Shown: positions 25,401-35,891, counted from the stretch's first letter. The stretch: DNA of 64,000 nt from Argopecten irradians (GCF_041381155.1 NC_091135.1:51536497-51600496); one strand, 5' to 3'. Notes: a model not told the origin generated them from the sequence alone. Numbers and translations are program-made.

Positions 25401-27962
25401 GCTACACCTCATTACCGTTTATCATATTCACATTAATTAATGTCATTCGTCGGTTGTAACACTACACCCCGTACCGTGTACGGGAAGTATTGTATTACGT
25501 TTAAAATAACAATTTTATGTAATCCTTAAGGATGCTCCACCTCCGACAGAGCATAAATGATATTCCTCAGTTGAACAATAATTGGTGTTTGATCGTGTAT
25601 ATATATGTCTAATTAACACAAAAAATAATATAAAATAATTTATTTCGCCTTTGGTGCATGCGCAATCAGTACTTCCTTCCATATAGGATATAGTGGCACG
25701 GAATTTTTTCAGGATGCAATTAATTATTTGTCATATTTTTAACTTGAAATAAAATTCGAAGCTCAAACTTTTCAATGGGGGTAATGGTGTAAAGTAAGTA
25801 ACTTTTGTAACTGAAGAAAAATACTAAATCGTCTGCTCCTGTTTTTGATAGTGAAAAAATACCATTTGTCAGCGGTGGAGCATCTTTAAGGTCCGTGGAT
25901 CTAGCCATATGAAAGCTTCTTGCATTTATGATCGCATTTTACCCTATTATGCTGTCTTATGGTCGCATTTACCCCTATTATGCTGTCTTATGGTCGCATT
26001 TTACCCCTATTATGCTGTCTTATGGTCGCATTTTACCCCTATTATGCTGTCTTATGGTCGCATTTTACCTTTATGCTGTCTTATGGTCGCATTTACCCCT
26101 ATTATGCTGTCTTATGGTCGCATTTTACTCCTATTATGCTGTCTTATGGTCGCATTTTACCCCTATTATGCTGTCTTATGGTCGCATTTACCCTATTATG
26201 CTGTCTTATGGTCGCATTTACCCTATTATGCTGTCTTATGGTCGCATTTTACCCTATTATGCTGTCTTTGATCGCATTTTACCCCTATTATGCTGTCTTA
26301 TGGTCGCATTTTACCCCTATTATGCTGTCTTATGGTCGCATTTTACCCCTATTATGCTGTCTTATGGTCGCATTTTACCCCTATTATGCTGTCTTATGGT
26401 CGCATTTTACTCCTATTATGCTGTCTTATGGTCGCATTTTACCCCTATTATGCTGTCTTATGGTCGCATTTTACTCCTATTATGCTGTCTTATGGTCGCA
26501 TTTTACCCCTATTATGCTGTCTTATGATCGCATTTTACCCCTTTTATGCTGTCTTATGGTCGCATTTTACCCCTATTATGCTACCCCTATTATGCTGTCT
26601 TATGGTCGCATTTTACCCCTATTATGCTACCCCTATTATGCTGTCTTATGGTCGCATTTTACCCCTATTATGCTGTCTTAACTATCTACCAAAAGAATAT
26701 TTAATTCATTGATTCACTAAAGTATGCTTAATTAACATTTCAATATTGCAAATGCTATATGCAAAAACAAATTTGATATCACAATAACCATGTTCAATTT
26801 CATATGATGTACACTTGTTATTTTTCAGACTATCATTTCTCTGCTGATGTTGATACCTGGTAATATCGGGAGTCTCATCGATTTCTTCAGTTTTGCTGCC
26901 TGGTTGTTCTATGCTCTCACTATTTTATCATTAGTTGTACTTCGCTTTACAATGAAAAACGCACATCGTCCTATTAAAGTAAGTCACTCATCTTCTTTTG
27001 AGAAATTACGTACAAAGACAAAATTTACTTTACGAGACGATATTCTAGTTTACGAATATACCGCAATCTTCCAAAAACACACCACACGCTTCATACACCC
27101 TACACACCGCATACATGGGAGGACGGCCCTCTGGCTGTTAAAAAGGATATTAATTTGATTAAACAAACAATCAAACAATAAATATTTAACAGATAAAGTC
27201 ATGTCTATTTAGTTGGTTGTTGTGCAAATTATTATTGGTATTAAAAATACAATTCCAAACTTATTTGAATTACGTGAAGTGAAAAATAATTGAAGATATA
27301 CTTCTATGAATGTTTTTTCCTTTGCAGGTGTTTATTTTATTTCCGCTGATTTTCATGGCTTGTTCAGTATACCTGGTGATAGCCCCCATCATCCAGGATC
27401 CTGCTATTGAGTTCCTGTACGCCTTCTTATTCATAATAGGAGGCCTGGTGTTTTATATACCATTCGTCCATTTTCATTTAGATCATGGCTGCTTCCGTAA
27501 GTATTAATCACGATGCCTTATATAGTGAATGACGTATGATTTGTTACTAAACATCAACTACCAGTTTCCAGAAAATTTGTAGAAACATCTTGTAAGAATA
27601 TGTAAAGACTGGAAAAATTCGAACTTAATGCGGTTTATTTACAAACAAATATTTACATATGATTTCTGTGTCAAAGATAGTTTGATATGATATATTATAA
27701 TAATATTATTCTTGTATGTGGAACGTGATTCTGGATGACTAAATTATGGGGTGGAAATTACCACAGTTTCATCAAACAGATTCCATTGTTTTTACAACAT
27801 AACATTAAATGTACTGATACTTACGGTAATAAATGCGTATTAGCTTCTTAATACCCAATACCTTGAATTGTCACATCTTTACCGTTAACAGGTCCTGTCA
27901 CCAAGTTTATCCAGTACTGGATGGAGGTTGTACCGAGTCCCTACGAACCTGAGGAAGGATGA
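10426..27962 (+). CDS. SLC7A9: b(0,+)-type amino acid transporter 1-like (SLC7A9)
   Basis: Light subunit of a heteromeric amino-acid exchanger (APC superfamily, 12 membrane segments) that normally pairs with an SLC3 heavy chain at the plasma membrane. Thirteen coding exons, all GT-AG and phase-consistent: 10426-10450, 17575-17709, 18888-18989, 19277-19516, 19709-19834, 20042-20141, 20347-20391, 20828-20951, 22507-22610, 22767-22863, 26829-26978, 27328-27496, 27892-27962. They give 495 aa; human SLC7A9 is about 487. Seen: the GSGIF substrate-binding motif at residues 54-58; Cys152 in the loop before TM4, matching the Cys that bonds the heavy chain; WAYDGW with Asp241, matching the Asp essential in human b(0,+)AT; and the C-terminal MEVVP motif typical of SLC7A9. 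The first exon (8 codons) is the least certain. Its start was chosen because ATG, donor and phase all fit exon 2, where an upstream stop forces an earlier exon; a start at Met25 is the alternative. Intron 10 contains copies of the exon-10 end (see the array at 22814). Confidence 0.9.
12473..12815 (+). mobile_element. Tandem-core (Helitron/HINE-like) element, short copy
   Basis: Starts after a T-run with AGGTCATCTGACC. It holds about two diverged ~125-bp units, both with 'aaatgatcctgacatggtc' and 'ttttcgggt', and ends with a small hairpin AGGACC-TTG-GGCCTCT. The end resembles those of 36213, 55018 and 57889. No coding capacity. Confidence 0.55.
14127..14183 (+). repeat. Rep-1 tail fragment
   Basis: Only the 3' tail remains: 'ctggctgttaacaggacgtt' followed by (CAAA)n. 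Confidence 0.6.
15590..15795 (+). repeat. Decayed Rep-1 copy
   Basis: Recognisable but diverged blocks: 'acaagactggttcatccgg', 'gtatcgcagtttcccaaaac' and 'gtccttaaatgacac.agttg'. Older than the other copies. Confidence 0.5.
21405..22462. mobile_element. Foldback element in SLC7A9 intron 8, interrupted by a MITE
   Basis: Long imperfect inverted arms: about 21413-21672 plus 22010-22075, against about 22130-22462. Matching blocks include 'gcttgatgaacaaaattgg', 'tgctaggtagacatttccct', 'acccataactgtgttcatc' and 'catcgtgtagctcac'. The arms total about 320 bp each. The MITE at 21673-22009 sits in the left arm and, once removed, the arm continues across a single TTAA. No protein-coding capacity. Confidence 0.75.
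21673..22009 (+). mobile_element. TTAA-flanked MITE, family T1, copy 1
   Basis: 337 bp with ends AGTGAATAGTCGGGCAA and its near-inverse TTGCCCGACTGTTCACT, flanked on both sides by TTAA. Almost identical to 34572-34909 along its whole length, which implies recent movement. A TTAA target is typical of piggyBac and Kolobok families; which of these is not decidable here. Non-autonomous. Confidence 0.85.
22814..25495 (+). repeat. Tandem array built from exon 10's 3' end plus its splice donor
   Basis: Unit of 61 bp (59 bp in some copies), about 43 units. The first unit is the true end of exon 10. Each unit carries 'cctacgtcaactgtaaacga', 'taccccaataccgtgtatca' and 'tattcacg' and then the donor GTAAGT plus 'aata'. 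Most copies keep an intact GTAAGT; some have decayed forms (GTAAAT, GTTAGT, TTAAGT). Divergence rises at the distal end, after about 25380. Because the period is not a multiple of three, reading past the first donor meets an in-frame TAA after eight codons in unit 2. Confidence 0.95.
25530..25885 (-). mobile_element. TTAA-flanked MITE, family T2, copy 1
   Basis: 356 bp, flanked by TTAA at 25526-25529 and 25886-25889. Ends GGATGCTCCACC and GGTGGAGCATCT form the terminal inverted repeat. It is inverted relative to the copies at 42969 and 43831, sharing blocks such as 'caggagcagacgatttagta' (here on the minus strand) and 'aattaattgcat'. Lies in SLC7A9 intron 10. Confidence 0.8.
25926..26682 (+). 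repeat. 32-bp minisatellite in SLC7A9 intron 10
   Basis: Unit like 'tatggtcgcattttacccct' + 'attatgctgtct', about 24 copies with a few 1-3 bp shorter or truncated units. It opens long frames in all three plus-strand phases (up to 240 codons), but these are repeat artefacts without start context or similarity. Confidence 0.95.
27055..27175 (+). repeat. Rep-1 3' fragment in SLC7A9 intron 11
   Basis: 'ataccgcaatcttccaaaaa' through 'caccgcatacatgggaggac' to '.ctggctgttaaaaaggata' and a CAAACAAT tail. Confidence 0.7.
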
Positions 27963-30962
27963 AGAACTTCATAAAAACTACTGTGCTCAGAGGGAGATCT
28001 TATATAATCCAATCAAGTACTGCATAATCTTCGTGGACGTTGTATCAATTGTATTTGGACGATATCTTGTTTTTCAGTTTATGGATGATTTACGTTACGA
28101 ACTCTTGGCATATTCATGGACAGCGGTTTGAAACCCGATTCTATTATGTAATTGTGATGAAATTGAACATTTGTATGGTCTATATTCTCATTTGGTACTA
28201 GTATGGGGACTTAACTTAATTTGAAGTTTACACATAGAAAATTTTTCTTTCTCTTTTTTCATTACGATTTTAAGAAAATTATATATTTTAGTGGAAATCT
28301 AATTTTAACGATAATTGCGATGGAAAAGTACAGCCATATCATCATGTTTTTGTAGTTTCTGTACAACTCATTACATTGGAATATTATAATCGATGTTACA
28401 TATTTTAATAGGATAGCGACACAAGCACGCTTAATAAAAAAAATGTCTCCATGGTAATAACTCATCTTTAGTTACAGAAAAATGTTGCATATACGCGTAT
28501 ACGGGTCGTTGTTTGTATGCTAAATTGGTCATGAAATGTAAACACATTACGTTTTAAATTCCTTGTGCTGCCTTAAGTTAAAGTCATTATAAAACATACA
28601 CTAGCTGGAAAAATCAATATCGAAAATAGGCTAGGTAATTGACTGTAAATCATCGAATTTACTAACCTGTCGATCTGTTTTCATTCAATTTAATCTTTTG
28701 ACATGGTTTGTTTTATCCTGTTTTGTTTCATCTGTCTCAATATATTACCATAAAATACATCTAGCTCACGGACGTGTCCTACATGTATAGCCTTATACGT
28801 GGATGAATTGCCTTCTGTGACATTCGTTTGGTTGCTCTACTTTCTTTTTCTTATTCTTTAAAAGGTGCTACAATTTGTTTCTTGTTGACGCTGCTAATGT
28901 GTTATATAACATTATACATTTACAATGTAGTTTTAAAATATCGCTTACTTCTATATCTTTCTGTCTCTGTAAAAGTAAAGTCGAGTCAGTGTTGCATGTA
29001 AGCATGTAATTATTATAAAATGAAAAAATAATGTTGCAATAATTACATGTACAGTATTACACAAGTCTCTTGTGTTACGTGATTTTGAGCCATATTTTGA
29101 ATCCATGTATGTTTGTCGTACCGTAATGAATGTTGATGATAAACTGACTTTACGATAAGTATATTATAACTTTTATGCTGGAAATAAAATATTTGTACCT
29201 TTTTGTTACTTGTTTTAATGTTAGTCATACCTAATTGGTAATTAATTCTAGAAGCTATATTCCATGAAAGCACCACGCCGTTCGTAAAGAGAGTTGACAA
29301 ATCGACGTCTGCTTCTGTGGCGGCCATCCCAAAAGAAAGGGATTCTGTAGTTTCAAAAGCAAAACTTTGCTTTGCTATACAACATTATTAAGCGCCCTTG
29401 TAATACCAAAGCATATACCCGAAAACGGTCATGATAATTTGAACATTCTCATACCTCGTCCAGATGTCCACGTGGTAAACATCATTGGATACATATACAT
29501 CTACTGAGAATTAGAACTCAATAACACGAGGATGTTTCCCCGAAAATATGTATGTCATCACCACATTAGCCATATTTCCAAAATATTGTTTGATAATTTT
29601 TAAATACAAGTTGTTAATCCATTTTTTTCATGTTTTCTTGCATTTCATGTTTGAAGTCATTTCTTTTTAAATGCCAAGCCCTTAAACATGGCATCGATAA
29701 ATCAATAACGCCTGCATTGCTTTGATGGAAATAAGTAAGGATTTTAATATAAATGTCTTTATATGTAACTTAGTGTTTTACTGGCTTTATTTTTCACTCC
29801 ATATGATGCTAAGTCATTACAAATAAAACATATCTACTTGTTTACTGATCAATATCTTCCCATCAAAAACTAGGAAAAAGATAGAATCGCGATATTGTCA
29901 AGGATAAATCGTACCTCTATTTTAAATGCAGCTTTTAAAGAATTCAAAAAGTGGAAGCTGTTTCTGTGAGGCTTTCTCTAAGTAAAGTTCGAGACAAACA
30001 AGAGAATAAGCCTTTATATGTTTAGTCTATAAATGATTAACAATGCGGTCGTTTTAAATTGACCTTAATTAGATTCAATTATCCGTGAATGCGGTTGCTT
30101 AAATGTTTGATTACAAAACCTGATTTTAGGTTAAATCCCAAGTCTGCGCCACGCAAGTATTTTGTGTTGTATGCTCATCCCTAATTACAAACCTTGCATG
30201 TGTGCATGCCGATATTGTCATTGCCGTTTCCCGTTTCTTCCCTTGACCACCATGCCCTATATACTTGTATATGTAGCTGATAACAGGTGTATACAGATCA
30301 GGTACATGTATAATTAATCAAAGACGAAAAAGCACAAATCAATCTTCCCTGTTAGCATTTGATCTAGCGGTCAGTTATCATGGTCTCTTTGGGGCACGTG
30401 GGTATAATTAACACGCGGGTTACACTGAGGCTGAGGTGTTAATTATTTGTTATCTCGGTATATATAGACCCGGTTATCTTAATCATTACAAGGTGTAAGG
30501 TTTAAACTTGAATGAAGTTCATCCCATAGCTGCATTAGCAGAATTGCAAGAATGTCGCGGAATTCGTTCTGCATAAAATCCAATACTTATAATTGGATGG
30601 AAAGGGATTAAGTTTTGGCGTAAACAACTATAAAAAATCCTTCTTTCGACGACTTCAGAAGAATCTAGAACTGTTTTATGGAATTTTAGCATCATCATGT
30701 GAAATTTTATATGACGCAACGGGGTTGAATATCAGCCTTGGAAGCAAGCCTTGTGGAATGAATGATATTGGTGTGAAATAGTCAGACCTGATCATTATAT
30801 TATGAATAATTAAATATCACGGCAAAAACTGGAACATATGTACATATTTCCCAAACATGTAAGGAACAAAAATCGAAGTAAGATGTAGATTCGGGTGTGG
30901 TTGTTACATTATGTACTGTTGACCTTAGGTGAAAATATGTGATAATTGAAACAGTTGCAGCA
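27963..30962 (+). other. SLC7A9 3' UTR and intergenic stretch
   Basis: A candidate poly(A) signal AATAAA lies at 28433-28438, about 470 bp after the stop. The remainder up to the FkbM gene is AT-rich and shows no gene or clear repeat. An 'ag' acceptor-like site ('cagttgcag') just before 30962 could end a 5' UTR intron of the next gene. Confidence 0.4.
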
Positions 30963-31943
30963 ATGAGGTGGAAGCGAGTCAAGTTTCGTATAGTAATTGG
31001 AATTATATTTGTATTGGTGGTTACCATCATTGTCCAGTACTATAGTCTCTTATATAAACCGATGGCGTCCATTTGTCGACGTCAATTTAGAAAGTATCCT
31101 CATTCTGTGTTCACCATGTCGAATGGAGTGTGGAGACGGAACCCTGCTGTTTGTGGCGAATGTCCAGAATTTTGGAATGAAACACTCATATCACCAGTGG
31201 GTAAAACACCTATATTCATACACAACCCGCAATTCGATGAAGCGATATCTGCAACAATAAGGCGGAAACATGCCTACGAACCAGAAACGTCTATTATGTT
31301 ATTTGATCTGTTGAAAAGTGAACCGGAAGCAAACTTTATTGACATTGGGGCAAATATTGGTGTCCATTCTTTACCCATAGCTCAATCAGGACGTAAAGTC
31401 ATTTCTGTCGAAGCGTTGCATTTTAGCGTAGAACCTTTATGTGCTTCTGTTGATTTAGGAAATTTACACGACAGTGTAACGATAGTACATAATGCCATAA
31501 CTAACTGGAGAGGGACAGTAAACCTCGGAGCTGAGGATGGAAACCTGGGAGGCACCTTTGTTGATGTTGACTCCAAACATATCAAAAAGTTGAAACAGGG
31601 ACGGGTTAACGGCAACTGGCTTCATCCGGTAAATACGGTGACATTCGACGATCTGTTGGATTTACCTGTAATAGGTGACTTTCCGAAAGTTCTAATAAAA
31701 ATTGACATAGAAGGATCTGAACACAAAGCTTTGCAAAAATCAAAATCATTTTTCAGAAGGACAAAAGTGATAGGAGTTCTAATGGAGTGGGAGTTCCATC
31801 GAAGCATGCCTTCCGGTGAGGAAATTATTAGGTACATGGAGAACTTAAATTTCGTGCCACATTATCCAAGTAAAGTCAGGAAAGTTTTGAAGGCAAAAGA
31901 AAGTTCAGATTGGCCTTATGATGTTCTTTGGCTTCCTAAATAG
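30963..31943 (+). CDS. FkbM-family SAM-dependent methyltransferase, membrane-anchored
   Basis: Single uninterrupted frame, 326 aa from ATG 30963. An in-frame GTG lies 8 codons earlier, but the ATG is the first usable start. Residues 8-28 form one hydrophobic segment after a basic start (MRWKRVKFR), so a type II membrane anchor with a lumenal or extracellular catalytic domain is likely. Residues 125-136 (FIDIGANIGVHS) are the SAM-binding loop and Glu150 follows the next strand as the usual acidic ligand. Residues 246-253 (KIDIEGSE) are the hallmark FkbM motif. One N-glycosylation sequon is Asn72-Glu-Thr. FkbM enzymes O-methylate sugars or small molecules in characterised bacteria; the substrate here is unknown. 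A candidate AATAAA lies at 32181. Unlike its neighbours it has no introns in the coding part. Confidence 0.85.
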   Translation: MRWKRVKFRIVIGIIFVLVVTIIVQYYSLLYKPMASICRRQFRKYPHSVFTMSNGVWRRNPAVCGECPEFWNETLISPVGKTPIFIHNPQFDEAISATIRRKHAYEPETSIMLFDLLKSEPEANFIDIGANIGVHSLPIAQSGRKVISVEALHFSVEPLCASVDLGNLHDSVTIVHNAITNWRGTVNLGAEDGNLGGTFVDVDSKHIKKLKQGRVNGNWLHPVNTVTFDDLLDLPVIGDFPKVLIKIDIEGSEHKALQKSKSFFRRTKVIGVLMEWEFHRSMPSGEEIIRYMENLNFVPHYPSKVRKVLKAKESSDWPYDVLWLPK

Positions 31944-34571
31944 TACATGTGCATGTAAAATGTTCTAACATATAACACTTTAACTCATTTGATTGTTGCA
32001 TAAATGAATAATTGTAAATGTGTGTGCTTTGGATAGCTTCACCAGATAATCAATTATCAACTTGCTCTCTTTTCTTTCACTGAAAACATTTTTCTTCTAT
32101 CTGAAGCAATGGGGATTACATGTATTTAAAATCTCTTAATCGGAGCATATATTAATAATCAACACCGTGTAAAACGAACAAATAAATGGATTGATTAAAG
32201 GAAATTCAAAGCCTTCTATGTATCGAAACCTTTGCTCAATGTGTTTGAAGAGTGAAAAGAGGTTAATTATCAAAATACATATATTTTGAAACAATACTGT
32301 CCTATTGGTTGGAACGTTTTGATAGTAAAAGGCGACTAAAATTGGCACGAGTTTCTTCTTCTTAATTTGTTTATTGGAATTGCTCTGTGTAAATCTTTGT
32401 AAGTCACTATCCATAAAAAAACACTGTTTCTCTGTTGAAAACTAAATATCCATTTATTTTCTTCGAATGCATTTCCACGCGATCACTTTGAATCTAGATC
32501 ATACTAGCCAGACAAATACACAATATGAGAACTAGAAAGAGTTAACGACAGTCCGTAACGTTTTAAACGTTGACATAGAAAAACCGAATATGATGGCGAT
32601 AAAATTATTGGTTTGTGTTCTAAATTGTGAGAACCCCCAGTGCCGTACTTTCGAGTCACATTGTCAAGTTGACAGGAGTTTTAATCTGAGGGGTTAGGGC
32701 CATGTTCTTTCCCTCGAAGGATACCCACTTTCGGTGATATGCCCCCTTTGGGGACACAATATCCTAGCATCCATAGACATGATTTTAGGCATCTAACATA
32801 TATAAGAGCATTAAAATTGATTCGGTTAAAATCTTAAAAACGTGTTTATCTGAATATGTTAGAGGTCGGATACCTTCTATTTGAACATGTGGTAAATTGA
32901 GGAATGACAACAAAGTCTGTTCTTTAACTGAAGGCGAACTCTATTCAAGTTCACACTAATTAATTTGATCGATTCCTGAAGGACATGCTTAATTGCCAAG
33001 GATCCTAAATTGTATTCTAAATTCATACTGAGACAGCGTGGTAGAATAAGAGAGCTTCTCCGGTCTATATTTTACCCGTTGTGCATTTAATGTTTAAAAT
33101 TTGTATTGTAGTAAGATATTGCAATAAAGCTATCAACAAATAGCTCTTGATTTTTCTCAAATATTTGTGTACAAGCAGTGCGTATAGGCATGTTGTTATG
33201 GCGTCCTTTAATATGCATGTGTTCAAGTTACGTAATTGTAATTGATTGCACGCGCTAACAGTCTTTATATGTTAAAGTTGGGCGAAAAAGATCTTCATGA
33301 TAACGGTACGTCTTTTAATTAAGTTTTAAACACACAAAATTCCTATTTACAACTTTATAATTAACTTATACAGGTCTTGGTTATCCAGTCAAATGTCGTG
33401 TATAGTACATATAAAAGTGTCTACTGGACAGAATTAAAACAACACTGCCCCATATATTCTGTAAGTGATCACGTGAGTCTTCTGCAGTAAAATGAATTAT
33501 TCACTGATGTCTACGTGACTCGTGTTTTATTCGATAATTACCACGCGGAAATTGACATTGTTCCATTTTGTCACGGTTCCGATTAGCTTTGCCTGTTTTA
33601 CCTCAAATTAACAGCGTTGAACGTTTTGAGGACGCATAAGAATTGTTAGGGGGGGATCAAGAATTTCCCGGGAAAACCTCCAATCTATGGTAACTGTTCC
33701 ACGTCTCTAACCCGTATGATTAAATCTCCTGTTCCCTGCCAGTGTGTGGCACTTGGAATATTGATGTGTATTTTCCTATTACATCCTCTTCTCAAAAGAA
33801 TCTATTATTTGGTTATTTTAATGACAGTCTTACTTAGGCTTTGTACATGATATTTACAATTTTCCCCCATTGGTCCAGCTAACCAATTTGTATAGTTCGA
33901 TGTTCCTCGATGATGTTTTTTGTCCTATTCAAGCGAGTAATATCTTCCATCATCACTGCCTACTGTATCCAGTTAATTATGATTATAGCGTCCGCAAAGT
34001 TTTATTTTTTTTTATCTAAGTAGGTAAAAGATATCAAAATGATGATTTTAGATAATACTGTCACACCACTTACATTCCCAACTAAAGTGGACAGGTGTAT
34101 TTTATATTGTACTATAAAGCCAACGGAGTATCTTAAGTTGGAATATTAGTAACAGATTAGGCGGAAAGAGTCTTAACGATTATCAGGTAGAAAAATAAAC
34201 ATTACTGCATGTTAACATTAACGTAATAATCCACTAACAGTGGACATTACTTCGGACTAACAGTGGACATTACTTCGGACTAACAGTGGACATTACTTCG
34301 CGATGACCACCTGGTTAGATTAGTATCTATACGTATCTTTAGTAAGTTTGCACCAAGAAATTGTACAGGTGTGCGCTGTTCACACTACCCTGAGAAAAAG
34401 AGCTTTACGTTATAATTGCGTAGAGCATGCGCAATATGCAAGCGAGCCTTAAACATCTAGCCAAAAAAATCAATTTTCATCGATGAATGATAATCAATGA
34501 ATACATCTGATTGGTCCGTCATTAACTTCATATAATTTAAGGTGAGTTAACCATTAATGTAAACTCATTAA
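31944..34571. other. Intergenic, mostly featureless
   Basis: AT-rich. A small fragment resembling the Rep-1 head ('gtaaaaggcgactaaaattg') is at about 32325-32345, and a short tandem repeat is at 34234-34300 (own entry). No gene recognised. Confidence 0.45.
34234..34300 (+). repeat. Short tandem repeat, 23 bp x ~3
   Basis: Unit 'ctaacagtggacattacttc' + 'gga', almost three perfect copies. Confidence 0.9.
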
Positions 34572-34909
34572 AGTGAATAGTCGGGCAAAGAAAACCAGTC
34601 TAAATGCGTTCATTGGCCTTCCAAAAGTTCTCACATATTAATACGACGGTCAAGTTCTGCTTACGTTTCCCAGTTCTGACCATTGAAGTAAAGAAAAGTT
34701 GAAAGCATTGAAAGCGAGGCTGCGTGGAAATGTAACCACGGACATAGTGAGCCGGGAGGACGGTTTAGAATTTCCATACTTTCAATTAATTTCTTCGTAC
34801 GCAGACAGATTTTGACGAGAGATTTTATTTTTCCATTTCATAAGAAATTATACTGGATACATTCACACCATTTTTACCGACTTTAGCCATCCTTGCCCGA
34901 CTGTTCAAA
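34572..34909 (+). mobile_element. TTAA-flanked MITE, family T1, copy 2
   Basis: 338 bp, nearly identical to 21673-22009 and in the same orientation. Flanked by TTAA at 34568-34571 and 34910-34913. The last few bases of the right terminus differ from copy 1. Confidence 0.85.
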
Positions 34910-35139
34910 TTAAGGTTCATGTAAAGGCTTTAAACAGTGATATTTTGCAAGCCTAAAACTCATTACTGTGCTGCAATTGAACAGAACTAATTTCCTTAAT
35001 TGTTGGTATATACCCTGGCTAACTGTCAGTCTTACTGTTGATATGTTATTTGTGAAGCTGCTTGTAAAATTCAGTATAATATGAGAAAAATGTATATTTC
35101 TGAAGAAGACATATCGGACCAGCAAATAGCGCAGGAGCC

Positions 35140-35715
35140 TATTGTTGTAAATGCAAATGGCTGCTTTAAATGGCGGATCACAAATATAGCATATAAGAAG
35201 ACATTTTAATTGATACAAGTGCTCCTATATACACTATAAAGTACTCTGAACATGACAAGAAGACTCTTTACGAAAAAATAGTTAAAATGTGGACTTTGAG
35301 GCTCTTTCCGGAAATTTACATTTTTAGCCCCAAACAGGTCGGTTGAACTATTTTTTTCGTGAAGTCTTCTTGTCATGTTCAGAGTACCTTATATGGGGCC
35401 GCGGTGGCCGAGTGGTTAAGATGTCCCGACATATTACCACAAGCCCTCCACCTCTGGGATGCGGGTTCGAATCCCATGTGGGGCAGTTGCCAGGTACTGA
35501 CCGCTGGCCGGTGGTTTTTCTCCGGGTACTCCGGCTTTCCTCCACCAACAAACCTGGCACGTCCTTACATGACCCTGGCTGTTAATAGGACGTAAAACTA
35601 AACAAACAAACGAGTAACTTATGGTGTCTATAAGAACATTTGTATCAATTGAGATGGCTTCTTATATGCGATATTTGTGATCCGCTATTTATAGCAGCCT
35701 TTTGCAATTACGCCA
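35140..35715. mobile_element. Foldback element interrupted by a SINE
   Basis: 35140-35290 and 35345-35395 plus 35613-35715 are inverted copies. Shared blocks include 'actctgaacatgacaagaag', 'cggatcacaaatat', 'gcatataagaag' and 'caattgatacaa'. The loop is about 35295-35340. The SINE at 35396-35612 lies in the right arm. Non-coding. Confidence 0.8.
35396..35612 (+). mobile_element. tRNA-derived SINE
   Basis: The head (35396-35475) looks like a tRNA gene with a long variable arm. An A-box-like GTGGCCGAGTGG sits at 35404 and a B-box GGTTCGAATCC at 35464, both matching RNA polymerase III promoters. The body has 'ttctccgggtactccggctt'. The tail is 'gaccctggctgttaatagga' followed by an (AAAC)n-type end. 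The flanking duplication is about AGTACCTTAT (from 35383) against AGTAACTTAT (from 35613). It is not a functional tRNA gene because it has the SINE body and no clean acceptor stem. Confidence 0.85.
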
Positions 35716-35865
35716 GCATGCTTCAGTGATATAGCGCTATAAAAAGGGCAATATTTCCACATACCGCAATCTCCCAAAACATTCACCTCTCACTACACAC
35801 CACATACATGGGAGGCTGTCCTTGCATGACCCTGGCTGTTAACAGAACGTTAATTAATCCAACAA
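35716..35865 (+). repeat. Rep-1 3' fragment
   Basis: 'atgcttcagtgatatagcgc' through 'ataccgcaatctcccaaaac' and 'catacatgggaggctgtcct' to the 'ctggctgttaacagaacgtt' tail. Confidence 0.75.
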
Positions 35866-35891
35866 AAAAGTATGAGGAAAGCATTGTCAAA

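Noticed and set aside
25909-26712. Overlapping open frames of up to 240 codons in all three plus-strand phases
   Set aside because: They are produced entirely by the 32-bp minisatellite; no start context, splice signals or family similarity.
29043-29327. 94-codon minus-strand frame starting MAATEADVDL with a good start context
   Set aside because: No similarity recognised and no downstream exons found before the SLC7A9 3' end; could be a decayed exon, but unsupported.
30519-30781. 62-66 codon frames on both strands just upstream of the FkbM gene
   Set aside because: They overlap each other on opposite strands, with no similarity or splice link.
35396-35475. Apparent tRNA gene with A and B boxes
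   Set aside because: It is the head of a SINE with a body, an AAAC tail and flanking duplications; the acceptor stem is not intact.
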